Positions 1 through 10,081 of a stretch of DNA of 20,503 bases are shown piece by piece (within the stretch, counting starts at the first letter, position 1; every line of letters begins with the position of its first letter). Below the pieces are notes generated by a model. The model made no database searches. It saw only the letters and a program-made list of their open reading frames with translations, and had not been told where the DNA came from. Source of the stretch: Allomyces macrogynus ATCC 38327 (lineage: Eukaryota > Blastocladiomycota > Blastocladiomycetes > Blastocladiales > Blastocladiaceae); assembly GCA_000151295.1 (NCBI GenBank), contig GG745392.1:103788-124290 (forward strand), given 5' to 3'. Made by a program: the position numbers and the translations under genes.

Positions 1-226
1 TCAAGAGAACAAGAGAAACAACCATCAGGCCAGCGCGCAACGCCGAATATGGCCCACTTCCACCCGCACCGACGCGCCGTTACTTTGTGCGCCCGCTGGC
101 CTCGCCGCCGGCACCAGTGCACTGCCCGCACTGCGCCCGCCGCGCGCCCCGCGATCCGCCGCCGCCGCGCGCGTCCACGCCGTCCAGCCCGCCGCGCCGA
201 CCTTTCACGTGCACCCACCGCCGAAG
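1..226. other. Upstream region of the Kes1-like gene
   Basis: This stretch precedes the ATG at 227. It is strongly GC-rich from about position 60 onward. An ATG at 49 opens a frame that is out of register with the lipid transfer protein; its Arg/Ala/Pro-rich translation is typical of a GC-rich shadow frame. I see no convincing TATA box. It presumably holds the 5' UTR and promoter of the downstream gene. Confidence 0.4.
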
Positions 227-1899
227 ATGGCCTCGGAGAACGACCTGTCGAAGCAGCCGCGGTCGGTCTCGCCGGCGCCCTCGACCAAGTCCGACAAGGA
301 CGTGCCGCCCGACCCGGACGCCGCCAATGTCGTTCCCGCGCAGCACAAGTCGCAGTTCTTGCAGTTTGTCAAGACGCTGGCCAGTTTCACGGGCGATCTC
401 TCGCAGCTCACCTGTCCGGCGTTTCTCTTGTCGGGCACGTCGTTGCTCGAGTACAGGTACTTTTGTCAGAGATTCGTGCAAATCGAGATTGTGATCCCCG
501 GGCCTCACGCCCTGATTTTCTTTCCAGTGTGCACTGGGCCGACCACCCGGAACTGCTCGCGCGCATCCCGGCCATCACCGACCCGGCGCGCCGCATGGTC
601 GCCGTCTCCCGCTGGTTTATTTCCACGCTCTATGGGTCGTTCCACTCGCGCTGCAAGACGGGCACCGAAAAGAAGCCCTACAACCCGGTCCTCGGCGAAC
701 AGTTTCTCTGCTCGTGGCCAGCCGCGACCGTGACGAACCCGGACGGGACGAGTTTGGTGATCCCGACGACCAACCTGGTCTGCGAACAGGTCTCGCACCA
801 TCCGCCGGTCGGCGCGTTCTACTTGGATAACGCGCACCAGAATATTTTCTTGAACGGGCACTGTACGTGATCAACTTGCGGTTGTTCACGTGTTGGGCAT
901 CGCGGTCGCTCACACGCACTTGCATCGGATCTAGGCGGCCAAAAGACCAAGTTCAAGACGACCAGCATTAAGGTCGAGCAAACCGGCCGCGCCGTCCTGA
1001 CCGTTCACCCGCCCAACGGCGAAGTTGACGAGTACTTCATCACGCTGCCAGAACTCGTTCTGCGTGGCCTGCTCACGGGCCAGCTGTTTGTCGAACTCAC
1101 GGGGACCTCGACCATCACGTCGAGCTCGGGCTACCTCGCCAGCTTCGAATACTTGCCGAAACCCTGGTTTGGCGGCGACTACCACGTGTTCAAGGGCACG
1201 ATTGGCGCATTCGACGTGCCCGACGACTTGGCCTCGCCCGACTCGGCCAGCAGCACGAGCTCGTCGAGTTCCAGTAAGAAAAAGGCCAAGAAGGCGAAAA
1301 AGGCAACGGCCGCCATGGCCGCCGCTGCCGCGCGCGACGCGTCGGCGAAACCGCTGTTCACGATGCAGGGCAAGTGGACAACGTCGTGCACCGTCACTGA
1401 CGTGGCTACCGGCACCACCGCCCCTCTCTTCGACGCCGAGGCCGACGCAATGCGCACGCCGACGGTCGCGCCGCTCGCGCAGCAAGACGACCTCGAGTCG
1501 CGCAAGCTGTGGGCCGTGACCACCGAGCACCTGCGCAACGGCAACTACGCCGAGGCGACTGCGAGCAAGACGGCAATCGAGGACGCGCAGCGCGCACTGC
1601 GCAAGCAGCGCGCGGCCGCGGGCGACGTCTGGGCGCCAAAATACTTTGCGTTTGTCGCCGACGATGACGCCGAGTCGAATGCAGCCACGCCCGTTGCCGG
1701 GTCGCCCGCCGGGTCGAATTTGCGACTCGACTCGGAACAGAACGCGAGTCCGACGTCGCTCGGCGCTGCGAGCTCGAGTTCGGGCCTGTCGCGGTCGAGT
1801 TTGCGCGCGGTCGCGGTTGCCGGCGCGGGGAACGCCGCGGACGCGTTGACGGATTCGGGCCTGTGGACGTACGTTGGGCCGACGCACGGCGGCAAGTAG
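227..1899 (+). CDS. KES1: Kes1/Osh4-like oxysterol-binding protein (sterol/PI4P exchange)
   Basis: Three exons: 227-456, 528-862 and 935-1899, with introns of 71 and 72 nt; the joined product is about 509 residues. The start is ATG 227, with A at -3. A GTG lies in frame six codons earlier but is not needed. The N-terminus (FVKTLASFTGDLSQLTCPAF, about residues 45-64) matches the Kes1/Osh4 lid and core start. The segment ending LLEY continues into SVHWADHPEL only after removing intron 1. The family signature EQVSHHPP is at residues 163-170, with the two His that contact PI4P headgroups in the family. The LESRKLW motif and the helix with SKTAIEDAQRALRKQR follow in the usual order. There is no PH or ankyrin domain, as in the short Osh class. 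By family knowledge it exchanges sterol for PI4P between membranes, often at Golgi and ER. Oddities: a Ser/Lys/Ala-rich insert near residues 290-325, and a low-complexity tail of about 75 residues that replaces the usual Kes1 C-terminus. Confidence 0.93.
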
Positions 1900-2221
1900 G
1901 CCGGTGTACGGTAATGGCGCTTGACGTGGGATGCGACACGACGTGGTGCGACACGGCGCGCGTGCTTGAGCAGGTTGGGTCGGGCGAGCGGGACATCTGT
2001 TTGAGGGCGGTTTTTTGAGGCTCTTGATTTCTTGGGTCTTGGTTTTGGTTCACCCCATCCATATCTCTGTCACTTTCTTGTCATTGGCGTTGGCGTTGGC
2101 GGTTGATCTCTCTTCATTTCTCGCTGTCATTTCGTTTCCGTGGACCGCGCCGCATGCCCATGCAGGGACCGCGCCGCGGTGGACGTGGTGGTGGTGCTCA
2201 ACTCGTTCGTTACGAAACCAA

Positions 2222-2227
2222 AATAAA
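2222..2227 (+). terminator. Possible poly(A) signal for the Kes1-like gene
   Basis: An AATAAA hexamer lies about 320 nt after the TAG stop at 1897-1899, followed by a G/T-rich stretch (tctggatgtgcg). The position fits a 3' processing signal. Fungal poly(A) signals are loose, so this is only a candidate. Confidence 0.3.
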
Positions 2228-3341
2228 ATCTGGATGTGCGCGTCTTTCGTGGTTAAACTGTTGTACATCAGCAATCCAGGACCACACAGCCAAGTTGCCT
2301 GAGATGGACGGAAATCTTTGTCCAGGAGTTTCTTTCCAAGCCTTCAATGGACACCCTCTTCTCTGCTTTCTCCACCCGGTAGCGCTTTATTTTGCGTCTC
2401 TTGGTGACTTGTGGCACATCCTTGCCGTCACAGCCCGATGGTCTCCCAGCAGCCGCGTGCTCCACTGTCAACATGCTGCGAATCCTTCAGAGACTCGTCT
2501 GTCGCTGACCTATTGACCTGCGTGCCGCGCCGCGCTATCCTGACGGCCGCGGACCAGCGCTTGACGTCGTGGCCGGGCAGCCATTATTACTTCAGTAGAT
2601 CACCGACGATCACAACGGACACGCGTGGAGACCAGGTTCCATCATGGTTGCCACGTCCACAGCCGCCACTCCCCGCAATTCTTGATTGCGTGCATAGGGC
2701 GTCACTTTGCGCGCGGCGCCATTGCCATCGGTTGCAATAAATAGCCTCGGCTAGGCGCGTCTACCCCTAGTCAGCGCCGGCCGATTCGCCGACCCGGACC
2801 GGGTCCTTCAATGTCCAGAGTCTTAGCGCCACAAGCACGCCTCGCGCCCGGCGCGCCGCCGGCTCAGGCTTCTGCCTGCGAGACGCGTCAACACCCCTTT
2901 CCTCCACCATCTTTCCCCTCGCACCCCCGTTCCGCCGGCTGCTCGCGACCAGAAGCCCATGTCGCCACCAAGCTCTCGCCCCGCCGCCAGCGTGCGCCGC
3001 CGCGAACCACAGGCACTCGCACACGCCAAGGGCTGCGACCGACATCACGGCCCCCCGCACGCATGGAACGTCACGGCGCGCGCCGCGATGACCAACACGT
3101 CGACGCCGCGCGGCGCGCGCGGATGGCATGCCGACCGACCCCTTGGTCGTTGGGTTCGGGCCAGCTTTGGCTTGGCACGCTGCTACAATTTCCGTCCCAA
3201 CGGTCTCTCTCTTCCTCCTCTCTCCTAACATCATCGCCCCACCGTGGATCCGCTGGAACCAGGCAGCAAAGTCGTCGCGTCCACACGTCAAGCGGCCGAC
3301 ACCGACGCCGACGCCCCTCCCCGCGCAGCAGCGCGCGGAGA

Positions 3342-3350
3342 TACATATAG
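3342..3350 (+). promoter_or_regulatory. Weak TATA-like site upstream of the ABC transporter
   Basis: The sequence TACATATAG stands out as AT-rich in otherwise GC-rich DNA, about 130 nt upstream of the transporter ATG at 3478. It resembles a TATA element in position and composition but is not a consensus match. Confidence 0.22.
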
Positions 3351-3477
3351 ACGGCGCGGCCCCACGTCGGACCCGACCTCCACCATCGCGCACTTTCCTC
3401 GCACGACGATTGATCTCGACCTGCTGTCCGCCTCGTTCTCCACCATCATCAACCCGACCCGCACCTGACCCACGACC

Positions 3478-6400
3478 ATGGGCCACCACCACCACCGGCG
3501 GCACGCGCGCCGCGCCAAACTGCGCGACGAAGAGGCCGGCGCGCCCGCCGACCTCGAGGCGGCGGCGGCGGCGACCACGGCGTTGCCGGCGGTCCCGTAC
3601 TACCGTCTGTTCCGGTTCGCCGACACGGGCGACAAGGTGCTCATGGCGCTCGGATCGCTCGGCGCGGTCGGTGCCGGTGCCGCGCAGCCGCTCATGACGA
3701 TTGTGCGTTCACGTTTTTTTTTTTTTTTTTGCTCGATGACCAGGGCGTGAAGAATGGGGCGCTGATGCCGTCCGTGTCTGCTTTGCAGGTTATGGGCAAC
3801 ATGATCAACGTGTTCAACACGTACGACTTCATTCTCGAGGCCTCGCGCGCGCACCCGGGCCGGATTTCGCAGGCGCAGCTCGACGCGGCCAAAGACAAGT
3901 TTTTCGACGACCTGATGGTCTACGTCTACTACTTTCTGGGGCTCGCCGTCGGCACGTTTGTGCTCTCGTATGCGCAAATGGCGCTCTGGAAATGGGCCGG
4001 CGAGTCGCAGACGTTCAAGGTGAAAAAGGCCTACTTGCAGGCGCTGCTCCGGCAGGAGATTGCGTACTATGATACGACCAAGCGCGGCGAGTTGACGTGT
4101 ACGTTGCGGTGTTGGTTGGGATAGGCGTTAATGTGGGGACGGGCAGCTCACGATTGGTTGCGATTTTCTAGCGCGCATCAACTCGGACACGGACCAGATC
4201 CAGGAGGGCATTTCTGACAAGGTCGGGTCGACGCTCAACTCGCTCGCCATGTTCGTCACGGCGTTTGTGATTGCCTTTACCAAGGGGTACCATTTCCACC
4301 GTTTCCTCCTGCTTCACCACGCCGAACTCGAGCTCACGCACCTTCTCCGCTCCCAAACTAGCCCCGTCCTCGCCGGCATCCTGTGCACGTCGCTGCCCCT
4401 CATGCTCATGTCCGGCGGCCTGATGGGCAAAATCTCGCAAAAGTACGTGCGCGGCGCGCTCAACTTTTACGCGCGCGCCGGCGCTGTCGCCGAAGAGGTC
4501 TTTGCCGGTATCAAGACGGTGGCCTCGTTTGGCCGGCAAAAGGAGGACCGCGCGCGGTACCGCGCCGAGCTCGACCGCGTCGCGCAAGAGGAATCGAGCA
4601 AAGGGTTTGTGATTGGCGGCGGGATCGGCTCGATCATGTTCATCATGTTTGCCAGTTACTCGCTGGCCTTCTGGTACGGCGCGCAGCAGATTGGCAAGGG
4701 CAACATGGACGTTGGCACGTTTTTGAATACGGTCATGGCGTATTTCATCGGGTACGTTCGTCACGGCACGCGCGGCGCCTTGTGGAGAGGAATTCAGGCG
4801 CGAAACTGACTGCGATTCGTTTTGCGCCCCCCTGCAGGTCCTCGTCCATTTCGTTCATCGTGCCCAACTTCAACGCGTTCGTCACGGCCGGCGGCGCCGC
4901 CGCGCGCATCTACGACGTGATCGACCGCACGCCCGTCGTCGACCCATTCGACGAGTCCGGGCTCAAGCCCGACGGCGTCAAGGGCGATATTCAGTTCAAG
5001 GACGTCAAGTTTGCCTACCCGACGCGGCTTCAGGTGCCGATCTTGAACGGGTTCTCGCTCAACATTGATGCGGGCACGACGGTCGCACTCGTCGGTCAGG
5101 TACGTTTTGAATGGCTGGGACGCGCACGACACGGTGGAGAAGGTTGGTTGACGCGTGAACGCGAATCTAGTCGGGATCCGGCAAGTCGACGTGCATTTCG
5201 TTGCTCGAGCGGTACTACCAGCCGCTCTCCGGGTCGATCTTGCTCGACGGCACGCCGCTTAACCAGCTCAACATTCAGTGGTTGCGGTCGCAGATCGGCG
5301 TCATTTCGCAGGGTAAACGAGCTTCCTCTCCTCATTTCCTTGTCCCAGCCTACTTTGGCTCACTGGCTCTGCCTTCTCCACCCCCCAGAGCCCGTCCTGT
5401 TCAACGCGACGATTCGGCAAAACGTCGCGTGGGGCGCCGACCACGACGTGACCGACGAGGAGATCGAGACGTCGCTGCGGCAAGCCAACGCATGGAACTT
5501 TGTCAAGGACTTGCCCGAGGGCACGGCGACCATGATTGGCGAGAGCGGCGCCAACTTGAGTGGTGGGCAGAAGCAGCGCATTGCCATCGGTACGTCTCCG
5601 CCCCCCATTGTTGCGCCAATTTTCATTTTTATTTCGCGTTCCTGGGCTGACGCGACCCTGCTTCACCTTGCCCACCCAGCGCGCGCGCTCATCCGCGACC
5701 CCAAGATCCTGCTGCTCGACGAAGCCACGTCGGCGCTCGACACGCAGTCGGAGAAAATGGTGCAGGACGCGCTCGACAATGCGTCGCGCGGGCGCACGAC
5801 CATTATTGTCGCGCACCGCCTGTCGTCGATCCGCGACGCCGACAAGATCGTCGTCATGAAGCACGGCGAAATCGTCGAGCTCGGCACGCACCAGGAGCTG
5901 ATTGACCGGCACGGATTCTACTGGGAGCTCGTGCATGAGCAGCAGATCGAGGTCGAGGACTCGTCGTCGTCGGACGAGGACGAGGAAGGGTACACGACGA
6001 CCGCGGGCGAGTCGTCGGACTCGGTGTTCATCACGCCAGCGTCGCTTGCCCGGTCGGCCAGTGTCAAGTCGGTCACGCTCGATCGGCATCATGCGGCGTT
6101 GCCGAAACTCGAGGATGAAGTCGCGCAAGAGAAATCGCCGATTATGCGGGTGCTGCGCATGAACATCAGCCAGTGGCGGTGGATCTTGCTCGGGTGCTTC
6201 TCGGCCTTTGTCGCTGGCGGAATTACTCCCGGATACGCGCTCGTATACAGTGAAGCCGTAACACAATATGGGTCCGCTATGATTCTCACGCCGCAGGGGA
6301 AGATGGTGCCGAACGCGGACAAGCTCGACGACCTCGGTTCGAAGTGGGGGCTCGTGTTTTTGGGCATCGCCATCGGAGCCGGGCTCTTCAACGGTCTCCA

Positions 6401-8330
6401 AATGGCGTCTTTTATTACTGCGGGCGAGGCGGCTGTGCTCAAGATTCGGGACTTGGTGTTCTACGCGCTCATCGGCCAGGAGGGGGCGTTTTATGTATGT
6501 CCCCGGTGGAGCCGTTTACTCCCATCTGATCGCGCCTGATCGCATTGTTCGACGTTTTGATGACTGACTCGCTGCTGTTCAACCCTAGGACCGCCCAGAA
6601 AACTCGGTTGGCGCGCTCGCGTCCAAGCTCGCCGTCGAGTCGAACCTGATCCGCAAACTCGTTGGCGACAGTACGTCCTCTCGTTTGATCACTGCTCTGT
6701 ACGCTTGTGCGCGTCCCTGACCTTTTCCTGTCGTCTATTCTTTTAGCCATGGGCACAATTGTGCAAATTACCGTGACACTACTCGCAGGTTCAATCATTG
6801 CCCTCGTGACCGGGTGGCAGCTCGCGCTCGTCGTGCTCGCGTGTGCGCCGCTGATCCTGTTCGCTGGCGTCGTGCAGTCACGCGCGATTCGCGGTCTTGG
6901 GCGGCAACAGGCCGAGAACGCAGCCTCGCAGCTCGCGTCCGAGGCCGTGGGCAACGTGCGCACGATCGCGGCGCTCTCGCTCGAGAAGCGGTTCCTGGCC
7001 GAGTACGATGCGCGGCTCGATTCGCCGTACCGCGAAGCGCGCCGCAACGCGCTGATTGGGTCGATTGCGTTTGCGCTCTCGACAGCGGCGCTGTTCCTGA
7101 TTTACTGCGTCGCCTACGTCTACGCCGGGTACCTGCTGGGTTGGAACACGATGACATTCCGCCAGATTTTCCGTGTCATCAGTACGTTCAAGTCTTCTTC
7201 GTGGTGATTGGGAGGAGCGCACGACTGACGGCTTGAGGTGCTCCTTTGCTTAGTGACGGTCATGTTCTCGGCTATGATGGGCGGCCGAATCGCCTCGCTC
7301 CTGCCCGACTACGCGACCGCGCGCGACGCGGCCTACGACCTGTTCCGCATCATTGACCGCCGCCCGCCGATCGACGTCTATCGCGTGCCCGAGTCGGCCG
7401 TCGTCTTGGACCCGAACACGGTCAAGGGCGAAGTCGAGTTCCGCAACGTGCATTTCCGGTACCCGACGCGACCCAAAGTCAAGGTGCATCGCGGCCTGTC
7501 GTTTACGGTACCCGCGGGCAAGAAGGTGGCGCTGGTCGGCGCCAGTGGGTGCGGCAAGTCGACGTGCATTCAGCAGCTGATGCGGTGGTACGACTGCGAA
7601 AAGGGCGAGGTGTTGATTGATGGCGTTGCGATCCCGGATCTCAACGTGAATTCGCTGCGTGCGGTCGTGTCGACGGTTGCTCAAGGTACACTATTTGCGG
7701 CTTTGGTGGGACTTGGTGTGACGCAGCGACTGACGGACGATTGTGTTATCTCCAGAACCGATCCTCATGACTGGCACGATCGCCGAAAACATCAAGTACG
7801 GCGCGCTCGACCCGACCGCCGCGTCTGAGGAGGACGTGATTCGCGCCGCCAAGGCCGCCGACGTGCACGAGTTTATCAAGTCCTTGCCGCTCGGGTACGC
7901 GACGCCCGTCGGCGAAAAGGGGTCGATGCTGTCGGGTGGGCAAAAGCAGCGCGTCGCCATTGGTACGCTTTCTCTCGCGCCTCTCCTCCGTTCTGTCGTT
8001 GGCAACGACTGACCGTCCTTCTGCCCGCCCCCACTTCCAGCCCGAGCATTGATCCGCAACCCCAAGATCCTGCTCCTCGACGAATCGACGTCGGCGCTGG
8101 ACGCCGAGTCTGAGGCGCTCGTGCAGCGCGCGCTCGATGCGGCCGCGGTCGGGCGCACGACCATTGTCGTCGCGCACCGGTTGAGTACGGTGCAGAACGC
8201 CGACTTGATTGTCGTCTTGCAGAATGGCCGCGCCGTCGAGCAGGGCACGCACCGGCAGCTGATTGCGGCCAAGGGCGTGTATTTCGGGTTGGTGCAGACG
8301 CAGATGGAGATCAAGCCGGCAGCAGCGTGA
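3478..8330 (+). CDS. ABCB-type full ABC transporter (MDR/P-glycoprotein family)
   Basis: Thirteen exons: 3478-3702, 3789-4098, 4172-4286, 4362-4751, 4838-5099, 5171-5312, 5389-5589, 5680-6494, 6589-6670, 6747-7181, 7254-7685, 7756-7962, 8041-8330. All joins keep frame and give about 1301 residues, normal for a TMD-NBD-TMD-NBD exporter. The start is ACCATGG at 3478, preceding a natural His run. NBD1: Walker A GQSGSGKST (433-441), Q-loop Q481, signature LSGGQ (538-542), Walker B with D562 and catalytic E563, H-loop H594. NBD2: Walker [10 protein letters not shown] (1088-1096), Q1136, LSGGQ (1195-1199), D1219, E1220, H1251. Both ATP sites therefore look competent. Each half has about six membrane helices (for example [12 protein letters not shown] and [16 protein letters not shown]). 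The linker after NBD1 is acidic and Ser-rich ([10 protein letters not shown]), a plausible phosphorylation target. By family it is an ATP-driven exporter of hydrophobic compounds or a peptide pheromone; the substrate cannot be read from sequence. Confidence 0.96.
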
Positions 8331-9718
8331 GCATGAATGGGTTTGAAGATGTATTTATAGAATTATTGGTTTTTTCATTGCTTGGGGTGGAACCGCCTCT
8401 GCGGAGAGTCGAGAGGGTGAGGACAGTTGTAAAAAGGGAGGCTTTCGTGAAGCTGCCAGCGGCAGACCGCAATACTTGTTTTCCAGTGAATGTGGAACAG
8501 GGCAGCCTTCCCAACGTGTTGAAAGCATCGTCCACTTCACAGCCGTCCACGATTGAAGCCATGCGTGCAAAGCCCGCGCCATGACCGACATTCCGCGGCA
8601 TGCATCGCGTCGCGAATCTGGTGCGCAAGCCCAGGTCCGTCATCAACACGCATGTATCTGTCGGCTGTCAAATCGACACCCAAGGTTTATCTGTTGTGTG
8701 CACAGCTTCGCCCCCGCGGCAGCGAATGGACAGGATCATTCCTGAAGGTGGGCGGTTCCCTTCAGATGCTGAGGGGCCCGGTTGTCGCCAAGCGGTAAAA
8801 TATCATAGTTTGGAGGATAAGTGGCCTGTGGCTGCGATTGCTCAGAGACCACGACACAAGTAACCGTGCTCAAGGCCATTGCGACGCGGGAACTTTCTGA
8901 CACGCCGCGCACAATGGTGCGTAATGCCCGGAATGATTGTGGTCATGTATCTGCCCATATTGTTGGTAATGCGCAGCACCCGCAGGCGGTGGCAGCAAGG
9001 TCACATCGTCGTGGATCGCGTGCTACATCTTCGTGAACCGTCCCGAGCGACCCGGAGCGACCCACATGCTGGAAGACTGGGCAAGTAGGTGCCGTTCAAT
9101 TACAGTCCAGGCGGCACGGCGAGGGTTCTGCGCAGGGCAAAAATGGCGGGTTTTGTTTTTCGAGCTGGAGCTTGCAAGATTGTGAGTTTGAACAAGACCA
9201 AAATAAAGTTGATTGAGCCAGCCAAACGACATGATCACGTAGATGTCAACGGAGACTCTGGGCTTGCTTTTTAAGGAAGTGCTGGCGCAGTCAGGGAACC
9301 CGGATAAAATGCGTGGCTAGACTGCGGAAATGATTTAGCAATGGCGTCCACCTTGCTCATTGTTTGATATGCGGAGCGAGGGTGGGAAAAAATGTCGATG
9401 TACGGAGTAATTGACAGTTCTGGGGTCTTGAGGGAGCGTGATGACACGCCTTTGCACAAACGTGGCCTTGTCAAATACCCCCAAATCAGTGACCCGCGCT
9501 TGAAGTGATTAAATGGTTGGTCGAGAACTGAGCACAGGCAGCCGAAGGCAATGACATTGGAGGAAATTGAGAGGAACTTGGAACTTGGAAGAAATGTATT
9601 GGACGGCAGCGTGTCAACGACGGCAAAAATACAACGGCAGCGACTGAATGAAAAGAAAGGCTCCCCAAGTAGATCAGATACAAGACTGACCAGTCTCAAT
9701 CCCGGCAACGATCATTGT
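8331..9718. other. Intergenic region between convergent genes (left part)
   Basis: Gap after the transporter stop, before the tRNA-like element. It is clearly less GC-rich than the flanking genes. It should contain the transporter's 3' UTR. An AATAAA at 9202-9207 lies about 870 nt past the stop, rather far for its poly(A) signal. A short tandem duplication of a 10-mer (GAGCGACCCG/GAGCGACCCA) lies near 9046-9065. The longest open frame is 145 codons on the minus strand (9271-9708); it does not show the GC-rich third positions of the real genes here and matches nothing I recognise. Confidence 0.45.
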
Positions 9719-9797
9719 TACGGTTGACAGGATTCGAACCTGGACAAGGCTGTGAGTCGTGCCCAATTCGCACAATATCTGTCTTGGCCATACCGCC
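9719..9797 (-). tRNA. tRNA-like element with A and B boxes, possibly decayed
   Basis: Read on the minus strand, this 79-nt stretch has a perfect pol III B box GGTTCGAATCC (9730-9740) in a T-arm-like context, and an A-box-like TGGCCAAGACAG (9779-9790) about 50 nt upstream, close to tRNA spacing. A hairpin GTGC-loop-GCAC (9759-9773) could be an anticodon arm with a 7-nt loop. Against a functional tRNA: the acceptor ends pair poorly (only CGGT with ACCG is clean), the base before the would-be anticodon is A rather than the near-universal U, and no T-run terminator follows closely. It could be a tRNA pseudogene, a tRNA with an unusual fold, or another pol III transcript. I do not assign an amino acid. 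Confidence 0.35.
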
Positions 9798-10081
9798 AGC
9801 ACTTACAAACCTGCAGCCTGGCATGGGACATGCGACACCCGGATGAGGGACAGATCGAGGGCAGAGACCAGACCCTTCTGCCTGACGACCATGGCGGCAG
9901 CATTGCTTCATGGTCTGCGCAGCCTCCAAAACACGGTACACGGCCTCGGGCAACAAGACAAGTCGAAAATCGATCAGATATCCAAGACCAAACAAAAGCG
10001 CGGACAACCACGTGTCGCAGCGCGACACGCACGAAAACAGGGCGACCACTGGCACGCGCCGACGACCGTGCACGTCGCGCA

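Larger units (their letters stand above)
1900..3477. other. Intergenic region between the Kes1-like and ABC transporter genes
   Basis: About 1.6 kb between two genes on the same strand. The first part (to about 2760) is mixed in composition and should hold the 3' UTR of the lipid transfer gene; an AATAAA lies at 2222-2227. The second part (about 2760-3477) is GC-rich and should hold the promoter and leader of the transporter. Short ORFs on both strands translate to Arg/Pro/Ser-rich sequence with no domain I recognise. I see no RNA gene or mobile element here. Confidence 0.5.

Noticed and set aside
49..870. ATG at 49 as an alternative start for the lipid transfer protein
   Set aside because: This frame joins the protein's frame only after intron 1; upstream of it the translation is Arg/Ala-rich, and the frame from 227 gives the conserved Kes1 N-terminus.
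931..1887. 318-codon minus-strand ORF opposite the Kes1-like gene
   Set aside because: Arg/Gly/Ala-rich translation, antisense to an exon with clear family homology; a shadow frame caused by high GC.
5301..6401. 366-codon minus-strand ORF opposite transporter NBD1
   Set aside because: Arg-rich antisense shadow spanning exons and introns, with no recognisable domain.
4383..6539. 718-codon plus-strand ORF through the transporter
   Set aside because: It is out of frame at its start and reads through several introns; only part of it coincides with true exons. The spliced gene explains the region.
9433..9536. Possible C/D-box snoRNA on the plus strand
   Set aside because: A C box GTGATGA (9438-9444) and a CTGA (9528-9531) are at plausible spacing, but the closing stem is only two base pairs and no convincing D'/C' pair or rRNA guide was seen.
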